Of a stretch of 64,000 bases of DNA, positions 35,662 through 45,503 are shown in pieces. The stretch's first letter is position 1; each line of letters starts with the position of its first letter. The notes below the pieces were generated by a model. The model saw only the letters and a program-made list of their open reading frames with translations. It was not told the DNA's origin and did not search any database. The stretch spans positions 1-64,000 of the forward strand of contig NZ_FOKW01000010.1 in assembly GCF_900112205.1 (NCBI RefSeq), read 5' to 3'. The position numbers and the translations under genes are program-made. Origin of the DNA: Natronobacterium haloterrestre (GTDB taxonomy: Archaea; Halobacteriota; Halobacteria; Halobacteriales; Natrialbaceae).

Positions 35662-37794
35662 TTAATCCAGTGGCGTCGATCCGATCCCGTGGTACCAGCG
35701 CAGTTCTCCGTCGAGTCGCACGGGCGGTTCGTTCCAGGTGAAGTACTCCCGAAGGACGTCAGGTTCGACCTCGGTAAAAACGGTGTGTGACGGGCCGAGA
35801 TGACGGTCCGCCACCGTCGGCAGCGTCGATTCCGTCGTCGTTCCGAGTTTGTACTCCTTGGTCGAGTAAGACTGGAGCGCGAATCCGAAGCCCGCCTCGC
35901 GGTGCTCGAGTTCGATCAGCACCGGTGCGCCGCCGTCGGACTGGGCAATGTCGGTCGACCCGTCACCGATGATGAGGTACTGGTCGCCCAGCGAGGCGTT
36001 CTCGCGGGCGATGTCGACCGCTCCCCGGAGCGGGAACCCCTGGTTGAGCAGGCGGGCCATCGTCTCGCCGGCCTCGACGGCCAGTTCGTTCGCAACGTCG
36101 CTGTAGGTGCTGACGCCGCCGTAGGCGCCGCGACGAGTCAGCGCCAGCCCCTGTTCGTAGGAGCGACAGGCGTTCAGGAAGAAGACGCTGACGTCGACGG
36201 ACTCGAGGTCGCGGACGTCGAGTTCGCCGTCGGAGCACCGCAGGCCGTCCGGGGTCGCGTGCCCGACGTAGTGGAAGAAGTCGTATCCCCCTTCCGTCAG
36301 CAACGCGGCCAGTCGATCGGTGCTGACGCCGAACTCCGAGTCGACGTCGAACGGCACCCGTTCGTGACTGCCGTAGGTGTCGTCGAGCAGGTCGTGCTCC
36401 TCGAGCATCCGGGCGTCGTTACAGACGAGCAGGATGTCGATCGACTCCTTGCGCGCGTCCCGGTTCAACTGGTTACGGTAGGCTTCGACGGTCGCCTTCG
36501 AGGCGCCCCGCGGGATGGCGTCGCCGAACCAGGCGTGCTCGACGGATTCGGTCGTGACGTCGGGTTCGACGAGCGTGGGGCCGTCAGGGTCGGGGCCGGG
36601 GTCGGGATCGGAATTGGGTGACGGCGCGCGGCCGAGTTCGGTTTCGCCCCCGCTCGCGGCGCGGACGAGTTGCGAATCCGGCCCGCCCGCCGTTGCCGTC
36701 GACGGGGCATCGACCTCGGGCTCGGATCGATCGATCACGCGAGCGGTCCGGATCACGCCGAGTTCGTTGATGAGAAACGGGACCAGTTCGACGGTGTCGG
36801 CCTCCGCCGGGACGTGAGCCGTCAGCGGCCACCGCGGGACGTGGGGTTCGATCCGATCGTAGGGCACCTCCAGGTACCGCTCGATCCGCTCGGCCAGGGG
36901 GGCGTCGTAGATCGTCCCGAAGTCGAACGGCAGATCGCCCTCGAGGACGGTCCGTTCGTGCAGGTCGTACTGGAAGAGTCCCTCGGTCCGCGTGAGACAA
37001 TCGAGGAAGAAAAACTGCTTGAGGAGGCGCGCGACCCCGTCCTCGAACGCCCTCCCGGTCTGCAGCGGGTGCTCGACGCCGTCGGTCGCGAGCGCAGGCG
37101 CGTCGCCGGTCCGGAGATCCGCACCGAGGAAGAAGGCCAGCGGTGCCGCCGAAAACAGCGCCGAGCGGGTCGGCGGCAGCGTCAGCGTCACCTCGGTGTC
37201 GGGGCGCTCGTCGTCGATCTCGGCCGGAATATCGAGTTCGTCGCCGAGTTCGATCAACGGCGGATGCCCGCGCAGCGTGGGCCACGTCCGCTCGGGCGAG
37301 GTGGTCTTCAGGGCGGATGAGGTGGCCGAGACGGCCGTCAACATCGACTCGAGGTCCGGCGGCGTCGTGATCGTGCCGGCGGGCCGGTCGTGCAGCGACC
37401 GCGCGCCGATGGCGACCGTCGTCTCCGCGTCGAGTCCGATCCGAAGCGACGTCACTCGTCGCTCGATGACCCCGCCGGCGTCGACCCGGAAGTACAGTTT
37501 TATCGGGCCGCTCATACCGACGAACTGGGTCCGTTCATCGAGGGTCACCGTCTCGCCGATTTCGGGACTATCGCTCGTCACACCCTGCTCGTCGTGGATT
37601 TTCACAGCGTAGGGCTGTTCGAAGACGATCTCGTCCGTCTCGATCGTACACTTCGTGTCGACGGGAAACGGGAATCCAGTCGGCGGCTCTGCGGACGGCG
37701 CCGTCGCGTCCGTCCGGAGCCGGAGCCGGCGCTGTTCGATCGAATCGTACACCTCGATTCCCGGCGGGTCCGCTGTTGCGTCGAACTCGATCAT
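35662..37794 (-). CDS. CHAT-domain (caspase-like) protein
   Basis: A 710-residue soluble protein. Residues 1 to about 390 form an uncharacterised region, followed by a Pro/Asp-rich linker (NSDPDPGPDPDGP). The C-terminal CHAT peptidase-like domain has its His in DFFHYVGHATPDGL (His512) and Cys in VFFLNACRSYEQG (Cys543), the expected catalytic dyad of clan CD proteases. LLNQGFPLRGAVDIAREN is the usual downstream helix. About 100 further residues follow. No signal peptide or membrane segment is visible. It lies 117 bp downstream of a Cdc6-like AAA gene in the same direction. A protease switched by an ATPase is an attractive model but unproven. Confidence 0.82.
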   Translation of the reverse strand: MIEFDATADPPGIEVYDSIEQRRLRLRTDATAPSAEPPTGFPFPVDTKCTIETDEIVFEQPYAVKIHDEQGVTSDSPEIGETVTLDERTQFVGMSGPIKLYFRVDAGGVIERRVTSLRIGLDAETTVAIGARSLHDRPAGTITTPPDLESMLTAVSATSSALKTTSPERTWPTLRGHPPLIELGDELDIPAEIDDERPDTEVTLTLPPTRSALFSAAPLAFFLGADLRTGDAPALATDGVEHPLQTGRAFEDGVARLLKQFFFLDCLTRTEGLFQYDLHERTVLEGDLPFDFGTIYDAPLAERIERYLEVPYDRIEPHVPRWPLTAHVPAEADTVELVPFLINELGVIRTARVIDRSEPEVDAPSTATAGGPDSQLVRAASGGETELGRAPSPNSDPDPGPDPDGPTLVEPDVTTESVEHAWFGDAIPRGASKATVEAYRNQLNRDARKESIDILLVCNDARMLEEHDLLDDTYGSHERVPFDVDSEFGVSTDRLAALLTEGGYDFFHYVGHATPDGLRCSDGELDVRDLESVDVSVFFLNACRSYEQGLALTRRGAYGGVSTYSDVANELAVEAGETMARLLNQGFPLRGAVDIARENASLGDQYLIIGDGSTDIAQSDGGAPVLIELEHREAGFGFALQSYSTKEYKLGTTTESTLPTVADRHLGPSHTVFTEVEPDVLREYFTWNEPPVRLDGELRWYHGIGSTPLD

Positions 37795-37911
37795 ACGATT
37801 GCCCCGTCGTCGCTGGAGGGATCATTCGGTTGCACTACCAAAAAGGGTTCTTCACCGGACCGCCGTCACGGACCGGTCCGTTCACCCGGTCGACTCGCCG
37901 TCGGTCGGCCG

Positions 37912-39150
37912 TTACGATCCGGCCGTGTCGGTCGAGCCGCGGGGTTCCGTCGACCCGTCCGTATCGTCCGTCCCCGGCGACCCCTCGAGCGACGCGTCGG
38001 TGAGTTCCCGGAACGCCGTCGCGGGCACCAGGGGGGCGACCGCGCTCGGGTTCCGGCCGCTGCCGTCGGACTCGAGGTGGATCCGCTCGAGCACGCCGCG
38101 TTCGGCGAGTTCGTAGAGGAACCGTTTGACAGTCCCCGTCGTCAGCGACGAGCGGGCGGCGATCTCGCCCGCGAGGTCGCCGATCGGGGTCCCCGCCGTC
38201 GACCGCCTCTCGTCGAGCGCCACGAGGTGGGCGAGCACCCGCTGGCGGTTCTCCGAGAGCGCCAGCGCCCGATCGAGGTGGACGCCGTCGGGGGGGACGT
38301 CCGCTCGGCCTCGATCGACGTGGCGGTCGGCGATCCGGTCCGCGTCGTCGGCCTCCGCGGCGACCGCGGCGACGAAAAGCGCCGCGAGCGCGTCGTGTGC
38401 GTTGCCGTCGGCCCACTCGGCGAGGTCGCGGACGGACTCGTGATCGATGCCGCCGGCAGCAAGCCCCGTCGACGCGCGGTCGGTGATGACGTCGACGAGT
38501 TCGTGGCTCCGGTAGGCCGGCAGCGAGACGGTCGCGCCGTCCCAGCCGTCGGGAACCTGCCGCCCGACGGGAACTGCCGTGACGCGGTCGGCGACCCCGG
38601 CCGACTCCAGGAGGTCGCGGACGCGTCCGTACGTGAGCGTCTCGGGTTCGTCGTGGTGGTCGATCGCGACCACCGCACGCCGCCCGCCTCGAAGCCGGCG
38701 CTCGACGCGCTCCTGGAGGTCGTCGGTCCCGATCCCGCTTTCCGGGACCGGTTCCCGAGAGAGCACCGAGAGAACGGCCCGGTAGAAGGCGAACTCGCTG
38801 TCGACGCGCCGGCCGTCGACGTGGACGAACCAGGTGACGTGCTCGGACGGACTCGCCCGCGTCGTCGTCCCGAACGAGCGGTCGACGTCGCCGAGGCGGT
38901 CGTTCAATGCCCCGAACAGGGCGACGACCAGCGCCGAGGTGCCCGATCCCTGCGGGCCGACGACCGCCACCGGCGGCGGCAGTTGGCCGTCGAACACCGG
39001 CTCGAGGACGTCGAGCAACTGCTCTAATGCGGGTCCACGACCGACGGGTTCGCTGCGGTGGACGGTCGGGCTGAGATGGTCCCGATCGACGACCAGTTGT
39101 CGATCACCGCGGGCGCTGCGCCGGCGGTCGATCCGGTCCCGGAGGTTCAT
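37912..39150 (-). CDS. Cdc6/Orc1-like AAA protein with degenerate P-loop
   Basis: A 412-residue protein. Residues about 55-250 form an AAA/STAND-type domain: the Walker A position reads GPQGSGTSA (65-73), with Thr71 replacing the usual Lys. Walker B is VVAIDHHDEP (Asp164, Asp167, Glu168). HELVDVITDRASTGL resembles the Cdc6 lid. The C-terminus (about 320-375) is a winged helix with TTGTVKRFLYELAERGVLERI. The start ATG overlaps the glpC stop by 4 nt. It is unlikely to be a canonical replication initiator, because the P-loop Lys is missing and the neighbours are not replication genes. It probably acts with the CHAT protein. Confidence 0.8.
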   Translation of the reverse strand: MNLRDRIDRRRSARGDRQLVVDRDHLSPTVHRSEPVGRGPALEQLLDVLEPVFDGQLPPPVAVVGPQGSGTSALVVALFGALNDRLGDVDRSFGTTTRASPSEHVTWFVHVDGRRVDSEFAFYRAVLSVLSREPVPESGIGTDDLQERVERRLRGGRRAVVAIDHHDEPETLTYGRVRDLLESAGVADRVTAVPVGRQVPDGWDGATVSLPAYRSHELVDVITDRASTGLAAGGIDHESVRDLAEWADGNAHDALAALFVAAVAAEADDADRIADRHVDRGRADVPPDGVHLDRALALSENRQRVLAHLVALDERRSTAGTPIGDLAGEIAARSSLTTGTVKRFLYELAERGVLERIHLESDGSGRNPSAVAPLVPATAFRELTDASLEGSPGTDDTDGSTEPRGSTDTAGS

Positions 39151-40595
39151 CTGTCAGGTCGTGCACCTCCGCCGTCGCTCCCGGCGCCCACCAGCGCCGC
39201 CTCGAGCACCTCGAGCGTGTGGGTGATCTCGTAGCCCGTTCCGTGCCCCATCTGCATCGAGCAGGTCGGACACTCCGTGAGTCCGGCTTCCGCGTCCGCG
39301 GCTTCCATGTGTTCGAACATCTCCTCGCCGATCTTCATGGAAGTATCGTAATGTTCCTCCTTCCAGCCGTAGGTACCGGAGATGCCCGAACAGGAGTCGC
39401 CGACGTCGTGGACCTCGACGCCGTCGATCGGCGCGAGCACCTCGCGGGTCTGGCCGGCCAGGCCCTGGTTGCGCGCGTGACAGGGGGCGTGGTAGGCGAA
39501 GTCCTCCATGCCCGCTACGCCCTCGACGCTCGCCCCTTCGAGTTCGCCCGTCAGGTCCTCGTGGACCTGCAGGTACTCGACGGCGTCCCAGGTGTTCGCG
39601 GCCACGTCGTCGACGCCCTCGAGGTCGAACAGTTCGGGGTACTCCTGGCGCAGCGACATCGAACAGGAGCTACAGGAGGCGACGACGTCGGCCCCCTCCT
39701 CGATGGCGGTCGCGAGTTCGTCGACGTTGGTCTCGGCGGCCCGACGCGCGTCCTCGAGCATGCCGTTGGCGAACATCGGCGTCCCCGAACAGCGCTGCTC
39801 GGGGACCATGACCTCGTAGCCGAAGTGTTCGTACACCCGGACGAGGGCCTTCGCGACCTCGGGGGTGTTGTAGTTGGCGTAGCAGCCGTGGAAGTAGGCG
39901 ATCCGTTTCTCTGCCCCGTCCTCGCCACGTTCCGCCCGTGCCTCCTTCGCGCGCTGTCTCGAGGTCTCGGCTCCCCCGCGCTTGGCCCACCACGCGCGGA
40001 ACGTCTCAGTGGCGAATTCGGGGAACTCGCGTTCGCTCGTGATCCCGAACAGTTTCTCGCCGAGCCAGCGGACGGGCCCGAGTCCCATCACGAAGTTCGA
40101 CGTGCGGGGGAACATGGCCGCGAGCGGGGCGAGCCGCCGGTAGTTCGCGAGGGTCCGGTTGCGCCAGTATTCCACCGAGAGCTTGCTCATCCCCTTCTGG
40201 ACGTACTCCCCGCGGGCCGTGTTGTGCATCTGGGAGAGGGGAACGTCGGAGGGACAGGCCCCGTCACAGCGCATGCAGTTCGAGCATTTCATCACCGTCT
40301 CGTCGATGTCGTGGTCCTCCTGGCGCTTGAGCCGCCACTGCTCGGGCCCCTGGAACTTCGGGCCGGGGAACTCGTCGTCGACCTCGGCGACGGGACAGCT
40401 CGTGTCGCAGGTCGAGCACTTGTAACAGTCGTCGGCCCCCGGCCGGAGGTCCATGTCCTCGCTCTCGGGGAAGACCTGCACGGGGTCGAAGTCGTCGTCC
40501 GGGCCGGCGGTTTCGACGTCGCCCGCGCGCTCGAGTTCGGTTTCGTCTCCCGCGTCGATTCCACGCTCGTCGATCGGTCGGTCCGCGTCGCTCAT
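39147..40595 (-). CDS. glpC: Glycerol-3-phosphate dehydrogenase subunit GlpC
   Basis: A 482-residue iron-sulfur subunit that links GlpAB to the respiratory chain at the membrane. Two [4Fe-4S] ferredoxin motifs are visible: CYKCSTCDTSCPV (about residues 57-69) and CSNCMRCDGACPS (about 104-116). Two CCG domains follow, with ASCSSCSMSLRQEYPEL and CSGISGTYGWKEEHYD. An acidic N-terminal extension of about 45 residues is present. It overlaps glpB by 4 nt at its start and the AAA gene by 4 nt at its end. Confidence 0.94.
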   Translation of the reverse strand: MSDADRPIDERGIDAGDETELERAGDVETAGPDDDFDPVQVFPESEDMDLRPGADDCYKCSTCDTSCPVAEVDDEFPGPKFQGPEQWRLKRQEDHDIDETVMKCSNCMRCDGACPSDVPLSQMHNTARGEYVQKGMSKLSVEYWRNRTLANYRRLAPLAAMFPRTSNFVMGLGPVRWLGEKLFGITSEREFPEFATETFRAWWAKRGGAETSRQRAKEARAERGEDGAEKRIAYFHGCYANYNTPEVAKALVRVYEHFGYEVMVPEQRCSGTPMFANGMLEDARRAAETNVDELATAIEEGADVVASCSSCSMSLRQEYPELFDLEGVDDVAANTWDAVEYLQVHEDLTGELEGASVEGVAGMEDFAYHAPCHARNQGLAGQTREVLAPIDGVEVHDVGDSCSGISGTYGWKEEHYDTSMKIGEEMFEHMEAADAEAGLTECPTCSMQMGHGTGYEITHTLEVLEAALVGAGSDGGGARPDR

Positions 40596-41932
40596 TGGGG
40601 TGTCACCTCGTCGTTGGTCGCCAGTCGTGCGTCCGTCGCCCGCGCGGCCGCGTGTCGGCCCGCGACGTACCCCGTCGCGATCGACACGCCGGCACCGGAT
40701 TTCTCGGCCGCGTAGTCGTAGCCGCCCAGTACCGCGCCGGCCGCCCGCAGGTTCTGGAACTCCGCGTTCCCGCTGCCGTCGCGGGGCCGCAACTCCCCGT
40801 CGGGGACGACCCCGAACCGCGCGAACGGGTGCTCGCCGAAGGCGTCCTCGCTGAACCAGTCGTAGCGATCCGTCGCGTGCGGGACGTGGCAGTCGAAGAT
40901 CGGTTCGATTACCCGTTCGCGGTTCGACTCGACGCCCTTGCCCACCAGCCCGCCCGTCGCGAGGACGTACTGGTCGGCCCGGTGGGGGATCTCGGCCCCG
41001 TTGCGGTCGACGACGACGCGGTCGATCCGCCCGTCGTCGCGCTCGTAATCGACCACCGGGACGCCCGAGCGGACCTCCACGCCGGCGGTCTCGAGCGCGG
41101 CGTACAGCCGGTCCTCGAGGCGCAGGCCGGGAAGGCTCGGCGGCCCCATCGGCACCTCGAAGACGTCGACGCCCAGGTGGGCCTCGAGGGCGGCCCGCAC
41201 CTCGTCCGGGCCTTCGTCGCCCAGAACGGCGGGGAAGCCGACCCGCTTCTCGCCCTCGAGGTGGGCCTCGACCGCCGCGGCGAGGGCCTCGCGGGCGCCC
41301 GTCTCGGCCCCGGTTGCGGTCGACACCGTCTCGTCCCGATCCAGCAGGTGCGCGTACCGGGTCACCTTCGCGTCGTCCCGGACGATCCCGGGGAACGACA
41401 GCGTCACGCCACGGGCCTGGAAGGGAACGCCCGCGGCCTCGAGGTGGGCTGCCGCGAGGGGGCCCTCGAACGTCGGCAGCGTCTCGAAGCCGACGAGCAG
41501 GGCGTCCCGTCGGTCGCTCGCCAGCCCCGCCGCGGACGATCTCGGGTAGCGGGCGGTCGGCTTGATCGACCCGCCGTGGGTCGGCACCAGGGCGTTGTCG
41601 TCGGTGTGGGCCCCGAGGTAGGCGTCGCCGACGATTCCGTCGAAGAAGGCGAGTGCCTCGCGGACGGCCTCGACGCCGACGGTGCGGTAGGGGTGAGTCT
41701 CCGGGAGGTCCGGAATCGCGGCGAAGGGGTCGACGAGCGGGCCTTCGGACGCGCCGTCCGCGTCGTCGCTCGGCAGATACCCCAGCACGTCGATCAGCCC
41801 GCTGGCGTTCCGGAGCGTGCTCTCCTTGTGGGTCACCAGCCGGACGTCCGCGCCCTCGTCGGCGGCCGACAGCGCCGCGGTCGCCCCGGCGATGCCGCCG
41901 CCGATCACGAGCACGTCGTCTTCGATCGCCAT
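40592..41932 (-). CDS. glpB: Glycerol-3-phosphate dehydrogenase subunit GlpB
   Basis: A 446-residue flavoprotein subunit. The FAD dinucleotide motif VLVIGGGIAGATAALSAADE is at residues 7-26, and a second conserved nucleotide-binding block (QYVLATGGLVGKGVES) is in the C-terminal half. The length is typical of GlpB. It follows glpA after 1 nt and overlaps glpC by 4 nt, so the three subunits are made from one message. Confidence 0.94.
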   Translation of the reverse strand: MAIEDDVLVIGGGIAGATAALSAADEGADVRLVTHKESTLRNASGLIDVLGYLPSDDADGASEGPLVDPFAAIPDLPETHPYRTVGVEAVREALAFFDGIVGDAYLGAHTDDNALVPTHGGSIKPTARYPRSSAAGLASDRRDALLVGFETLPTFEGPLAAAHLEAAGVPFQARGVTLSFPGIVRDDAKVTRYAHLLDRDETVSTATGAETGAREALAAAVEAHLEGEKRVGFPAVLGDEGPDEVRAALEAHLGVDVFEVPMGPPSLPGLRLEDRLYAALETAGVEVRSGVPVVDYERDDGRIDRVVVDRNGAEIPHRADQYVLATGGLVGKGVESNRERVIEPIFDCHVPHATDRYDWFSEDAFGEHPFARFGVVPDGELRPRDGSGNAEFQNLRAAGAVLGGYDYAAEKSGAGVSIATGYVAGRHAAARATDARLATNDEVTPQ

Positions 41933-41933
41933 C

Positions 41934-43682
41934 TTACCGATCCTCCCCGCCGTCCGCGCGGCGGTCCAGGGGAGTTCGATCGGTCGCGTCGGCGTCCGCG
42001 TCGGGTCCCGCGTCAGGGCCCGCGTCGAAGGCCCCGTACTCGAGGTCCCCGTCCCGACCCGCCGGGTCCGAATCGCGGTTCAGCGTCGTCGCGTGCAACG
42101 CGTAGGAGAGCATCGCCTGCGAGAGCTGTTCGCCCCACAGCGCGTGGCGCTGGCCCTTCCAGCGCTCCTGGTAGAGTTCGTCCAGCGCGTCCCTGACCGT
42201 CGGCTCGTCGTACTCGGGGTGGAGTTCGTGGGCCATCTCCTGGGTGCAGAACCCGCCCTGGCAGTTGCCCATCGACGCCCGCGTGCGGATGCGGACGGCG
42301 TTTAAGTCCGAGCCGGACTGCTCGATCGCGTCCTGCATCTCCGCACGGGTGACCCCCTCACAGGCGCAGATCACCGGGTTCGGCTCGTCGGTCTCGAGCA
42401 CTTCCCGCGAGCGACTGCCCAGCCGTTGCTTGCTGCGGCGGGCGATCGGCGACCGCAGGCCGAAGTCGTCCATCGCGTTCTCGAGGTCGGCGAGGTTTTC
42501 GCTGCCGGGCAGCGCCTCGTCGGCGGTGCGACAGCGGGCGTCGACGCCCAACTCGGCGCAGACGTGGTCGGCGATCTCCTCGGCCATCGCGCGGTAGGTC
42601 GTGAACTTGCCGCCGACGATGCTCGCGATGCCGGCGACGCCGTCGCGCTCGTCGTGATCGAGCAGGAAGAAGTCCCGCGTGATGTCCGTCGGGTCCTGGG
42701 TGCCGGTCCCCGGGGGCTCGTAGAGGGGCCGGACGCCCCAGAACGAGCGGATCGTCCGGGCCTCCTCGAGGATGGGGACCAGTTCCGCGAGCGTGTCGAT
42801 CATCTGGTCGACCTCCCACTGTTCCTCGGGGTAATCGTCCGGATCCTCGACCTCCTCGTCCGTGGTGCCGAGGATCGCCGTCGTCTCGTGGGGGACGACG
42901 ATGTCCGCGTCGCCCTTGGGCCGGCAGCGGTTGACGACGGTGTCGACCTGCCGGACGTTCATGATGGTCATCACGCCCTTCGAGGGCCGGACCTCGATCT
43001 CCAAGTCGGCCATCGCACCGATCTGGCCGGCCCACGCGCCGGTCGCGTTGACGACGTAGTCGGCGGTGATCTCCTCGGTCGTGCCGGGCGCGCGGTGGGT
43101 CCGCTTCCCGGGGCCGGAATCGTGGCGCACCTCGACCCCGTAGACGTCGTCGCCCTCGCGCAACAGGTCGATTACTTCCGCGTGTGTCTCGATGCGCGCG
43201 CCGTGGCGCTCGGCGTCGACGGCGTTGGCCACGCAGAGCCGGAAGGGGTCGACCGCGCCGTCGGGCACCTCGATCGCGCGCTCGACGTCCTTCGCGAGGT
43301 AGGGTTCGACCTCGCGGGCCTCCCGTCCGGAGAGGACCCGCGCCGGAATGTCGCAGTCGCGACAGCCCTCGAGTTTCTTCCGGAAGTAGTCGTCCGAGTC
43401 CTCGGGCCGTTTGACGAACAGCCCGCCGGTCTCCTCGACGCAGTGACCGGCGATCTCGCGCAGGACGCGGTTCTCCTCGATACACTCCCGCGCGCTCGCC
43501 CGGTCGGAGACCGCGTACCGGCCCCCGCTGTGGAGCAGACCGTGCATCCGGCCCGTCGTCCCCTCCGTCAGATTGCCCCGTTCGACGAGGGTGACCTCGA
43601 GGCCGCGCATCGCCAGGTCCCGGGCGATGCCACAACCCGTCGAGCCGCCCCCGAGAACGAGGACCTCGGTGTCCCGTGCCAT
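41934..43682 (-). CDS. glpA: Glycerol-3-phosphate dehydrogenase subunit GlpA
   Basis: The 582-residue catalytic FAD subunit oxidises sn-glycerol-3-phosphate to dihydroxyacetone phosphate. [21 protein letters not shown] binds FAD near the N-terminus; [19 protein letters not shown] and [16 protein letters not shown] are DAO-family blocks. The C-terminus carries a BFD-like [2Fe-2S] domain with [12 protein letters not shown] and [12 protein letters not shown]. It heads glpABC and is divergent from glpK. A likely TATA element (GATAAAGTAAAG, minus strand 43722-43711) lies about 34 nt before the start. Confidence 0.96.
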   Translation of the reverse strand: MARDTEVLVLGGGSTGCGIARDLAMRGLEVTLVERGNLTEGTTGRMHGLLHSGGRYAVSDRASARECIEENRVLREIAGHCVEETGGLFVKRPEDSDDYFRKKLEGCRDCDIPARVLSGREAREVEPYLAKDVERAIEVPDGAVDPFRLCVANAVDAERHGARIETHAEVIDLLREGDDVYGVEVRHDSGPGKRTHRAPGTTEEITADYVVNATGAWAGQIGAMADLEIEVRPSKGVMTIMNVRQVDTVVNRCRPKGDADIVVPHETTAILGTTDEEVEDPDDYPEEQWEVDQMIDTLAELVPILEEARTIRSFWGVRPLYEPPGTGTQDPTDITRDFFLLDHDERDGVAGIASIVGGKFTTYRAMAEEIADHVCAELGVDARCRTADEALPGSENLADLENAMDDFGLRSPIARRSKQRLGSRSREVLETDEPNPVICACEGVTRAEMQDAIEQSGSDLNAVRIRTRASMGNCQGGFCTQEMAHELHPEYDEPTVRDALDELYQERWKGQRHALWGEQLSQAMLSYALHATTLNRDSDPAGRDGDLEYGAFDAGPDAGPDADADATDRTPLDRRADGGEDR

Positions 43683-43710
43683 TCCTTCGATGGAAGCTAG
43701 ACCGCCTGGA

Positions 43711-43722
43711 CCTTTACTTTAT
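43711..43722 (-). promoter_or_regulatory. Probable TATA box of glpABC
   Basis: GATAAAGTAAAG on the minus strand, about 34 nt before the glpA ATG. A TATCGATA palindrome lies just upstream, near 43733-43742, and may be part of a regulator site. Confidence 0.45.
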
Positions 43723-43863
43723 CGACGGTAGGCTATCGATATCAGAAAATCAGTCGATACGACGGACTTTCGGTCAGACGGCGATATCAGGAATTCGGAC
43801 CTTCAGAACGGCTGGATACTACGTCCGTTCGACCGTCTGTTTCGACCCGGCTACAACTCCCCG

Positions 43864-43909
43864 TGGTAGTAGTAAGGTTTATGATGATCGTTGTAGATGT
43901 TTACTACCA
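43864..43909 (+). promoter_or_regulatory. Inverted repeat flanking the glpK TATA-like box
   Basis: Perfect 8-bp arms TGGTAGTA (43864-43871) and TACTACCA (43902-43909) lie on either side of a GGTTTATGAT TATA-like element (43876-43885). The second arm falls near the expected transcription start. A dimeric repressor bound here would block the promoter; a GlpR-type regulator is the obvious candidate but is not encoded in the window. Confidence 0.5.
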
Positions 43910-43959
43910 GCCCGCGACCATCGATAAACATGGGGCGCGACATGGCAAGGTGACCACCA

Positions 43960-45501
43960 ATGGCAGCACGCACATACGTCGGCGCGGTCGATCAGGGAAC
44001 GACTGGGACTCGGTTCATCGTGTTCGATCACGAGGGGCAAGTCGTCTCGAACGCGTACGAGACCCACGAACAGATATACCCGGAACCCGGCTGGGTCGAG
44101 CACGACCCGATGGAGATCTGGGAGAACACCAAATCCGTAATTACGCAAGCACTGGGGCAGGCCGGAATCTCGCCCGACCAACTCGAGGCGATCGGCGTCA
44201 CGAACCAGCGGGAGACGACGGTCCTCTGGGACGCCGACTCCGGCCGGCCGGTCCACAACGCGATCGTCTGGCAGGACCGACGCACCACCGAACGGGTCGA
44301 GGAACTCGAGGAGGACGGCAAGACCGATGAGATCCGCGCGAAGACGGGCCTCGAGCCCGACGCGTACTTCTCGGCGACGAAGGCCGAGTGGCTCCTCGAG
44401 GAGGGCGACCCGATCAAGATGGAACGCTCGCGTCCGGCCGACGTGCGCGACCGGGCCGAACGCGGCGAGGTCCTGTTCGGCACGATCGACACCTGGCTGA
44501 TCTACAACCTCACGGGCCAACACATCACCGAGGTCACGAACGCATCGCGGACGATGCTGTACAACATCCACGACCTCGAGTGGGACGACGACCTCCTCGC
44601 GGAGTTTTCGGTCCCGCGGGAGATGCTCCCCGAGGTCCGGCCCTCGAGCGACGACGCCACCTACGGCTCGACCGACCCCGACGGATTCCTCGAGGCCGAG
44701 GTCCCCGTCGCGGGGGCGCTGGGTGACCAGCAGGCGGCCCTGTTCGGTCAGACCTGTTTCGACGCCGGAAACGCGAAGAACACCTACGGCACCGGCTCGT
44801 TCTTCCTGATGAACACCGGTAACGAGGCGGTCGAGAGCGATCACGGCCTGCTGACGACGATCGGCTTCCAGCGCTCGGGGGAGGACGTCCAGTACGCCCT
44901 CGAGGGAGCGATCTTCGTCACCGGGGCCGCGGTCGAGTGGCTCGAGGACGTCGACCTGATCGACGATCCCTCCGAGACAGCCGAACTGGCCCGCAGCGTC
45001 GACTCGACCGACGGGGTCTACGTCGTCCCCGCGTTCACGGGGCTTGGCGCGCCCCACTGGGATCAGCGCGCCCGCGGCACCATCGTCGGGATGACCCGCG
45101 GGACGCGAAAGGAACACATCGTGCGAGCGACGCTCGAGTCGATCGCCTACCAGACCCGCGACGTCGCCGAGGCGATGGAGGCCGACTCCGGCATCGAGAT
45201 GACCTCACTGAAGGTCGACGGCGGCGCGGTCAAGAACAACTACCTCTGTCAGCTCCAGTCGGACATCATCGGCTCCGAGATCGTCCGGCCGGTCGTCGAC
45301 GAGACGACGGCGCTGGGCTCGGCCTACGCCGCGGGGCTGGCCGTCGGCTACTGGGACGACGTGGACGAACTCCGCGACAACTGGCAGGTCGACCGCGAGT
45401 TCGAACCGGAGATGGACCCCGAGGTGGCAGACAGCCGTTACGACCGGTGGAACGACGCGATCGAGCGCTCCCTCGACTGGGCGCGGGAAGGCGGTGACTG
45501 A
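43960..45501 (+). CDS. glpK: Glycerol kinase GlpK
   Basis: A 513-residue FGGY-family kinase making sn-glycerol-3-phosphate from glycerol and ATP. VGAVDQGTTGTRFIVFDHEG is the N-terminal phosphate-binding block; GVTNQRETTVLWD, the NTYGTGSFFLMNTG region and LKVDGGAVKNNYLCQLQSDI follow in the family order. Length and order are standard. A GGTGA ribosome-binding element lies 6 nt before the ATG. It faces glpABC, and the membrane-protein gene follows after 2 nt. Confidence 0.97.
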   Translation: MAARTYVGAVDQGTTGTRFIVFDHEGQVVSNAYETHEQIYPEPGWVEHDPMEIWENTKSVITQALGQAGISPDQLEAIGVTNQRETTVLWDADSGRPVHNAIVWQDRRTTERVEELEEDGKTDEIRAKTGLEPDAYFSATKAEWLLEEGDPIKMERSRPADVRDRAERGEVLFGTIDTWLIYNLTGQHITEVTNASRTMLYNIHDLEWDDDLLAEFSVPREMLPEVRPSSDDATYGSTDPDGFLEAEVPVAGALGDQQAALFGQTCFDAGNAKNTYGTGSFFLMNTGNEAVESDHGLLTTIGFQRSGEDVQYALEGAIFVTGAAVEWLEDVDLIDDPSETAELARSVDSTDGVYVVPAFTGLGAPHWDQRARGTIVGMTRGTRKEHIVRATLESIAYQTRDVAEAMEADSGIEMTSLKVDGGAVKNNYLCQLQSDIIGSEIVRPVVDETTALGSAYAAGLAVGYWDDVDELRDNWQVDREFEPEMDPEVADSRYDRWNDAIERSLDWAREGGD

Positions 45502-45503
45502 GG

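Noticed and set aside
37390-39027. 545-codon plus-strand frame opposite the CHAT/AAA genes
   Set aside because: Antisense shadow of the AAA gene, with Arg/Val/Asp bias and no motifs.
37912-39150. Replication initiator Orc1/Cdc6 with adjacent origin
   Set aside because: The P-loop Lys is missing, no origin recognition box-like repeats were seen nearby, and the gene is coupled to glpC.
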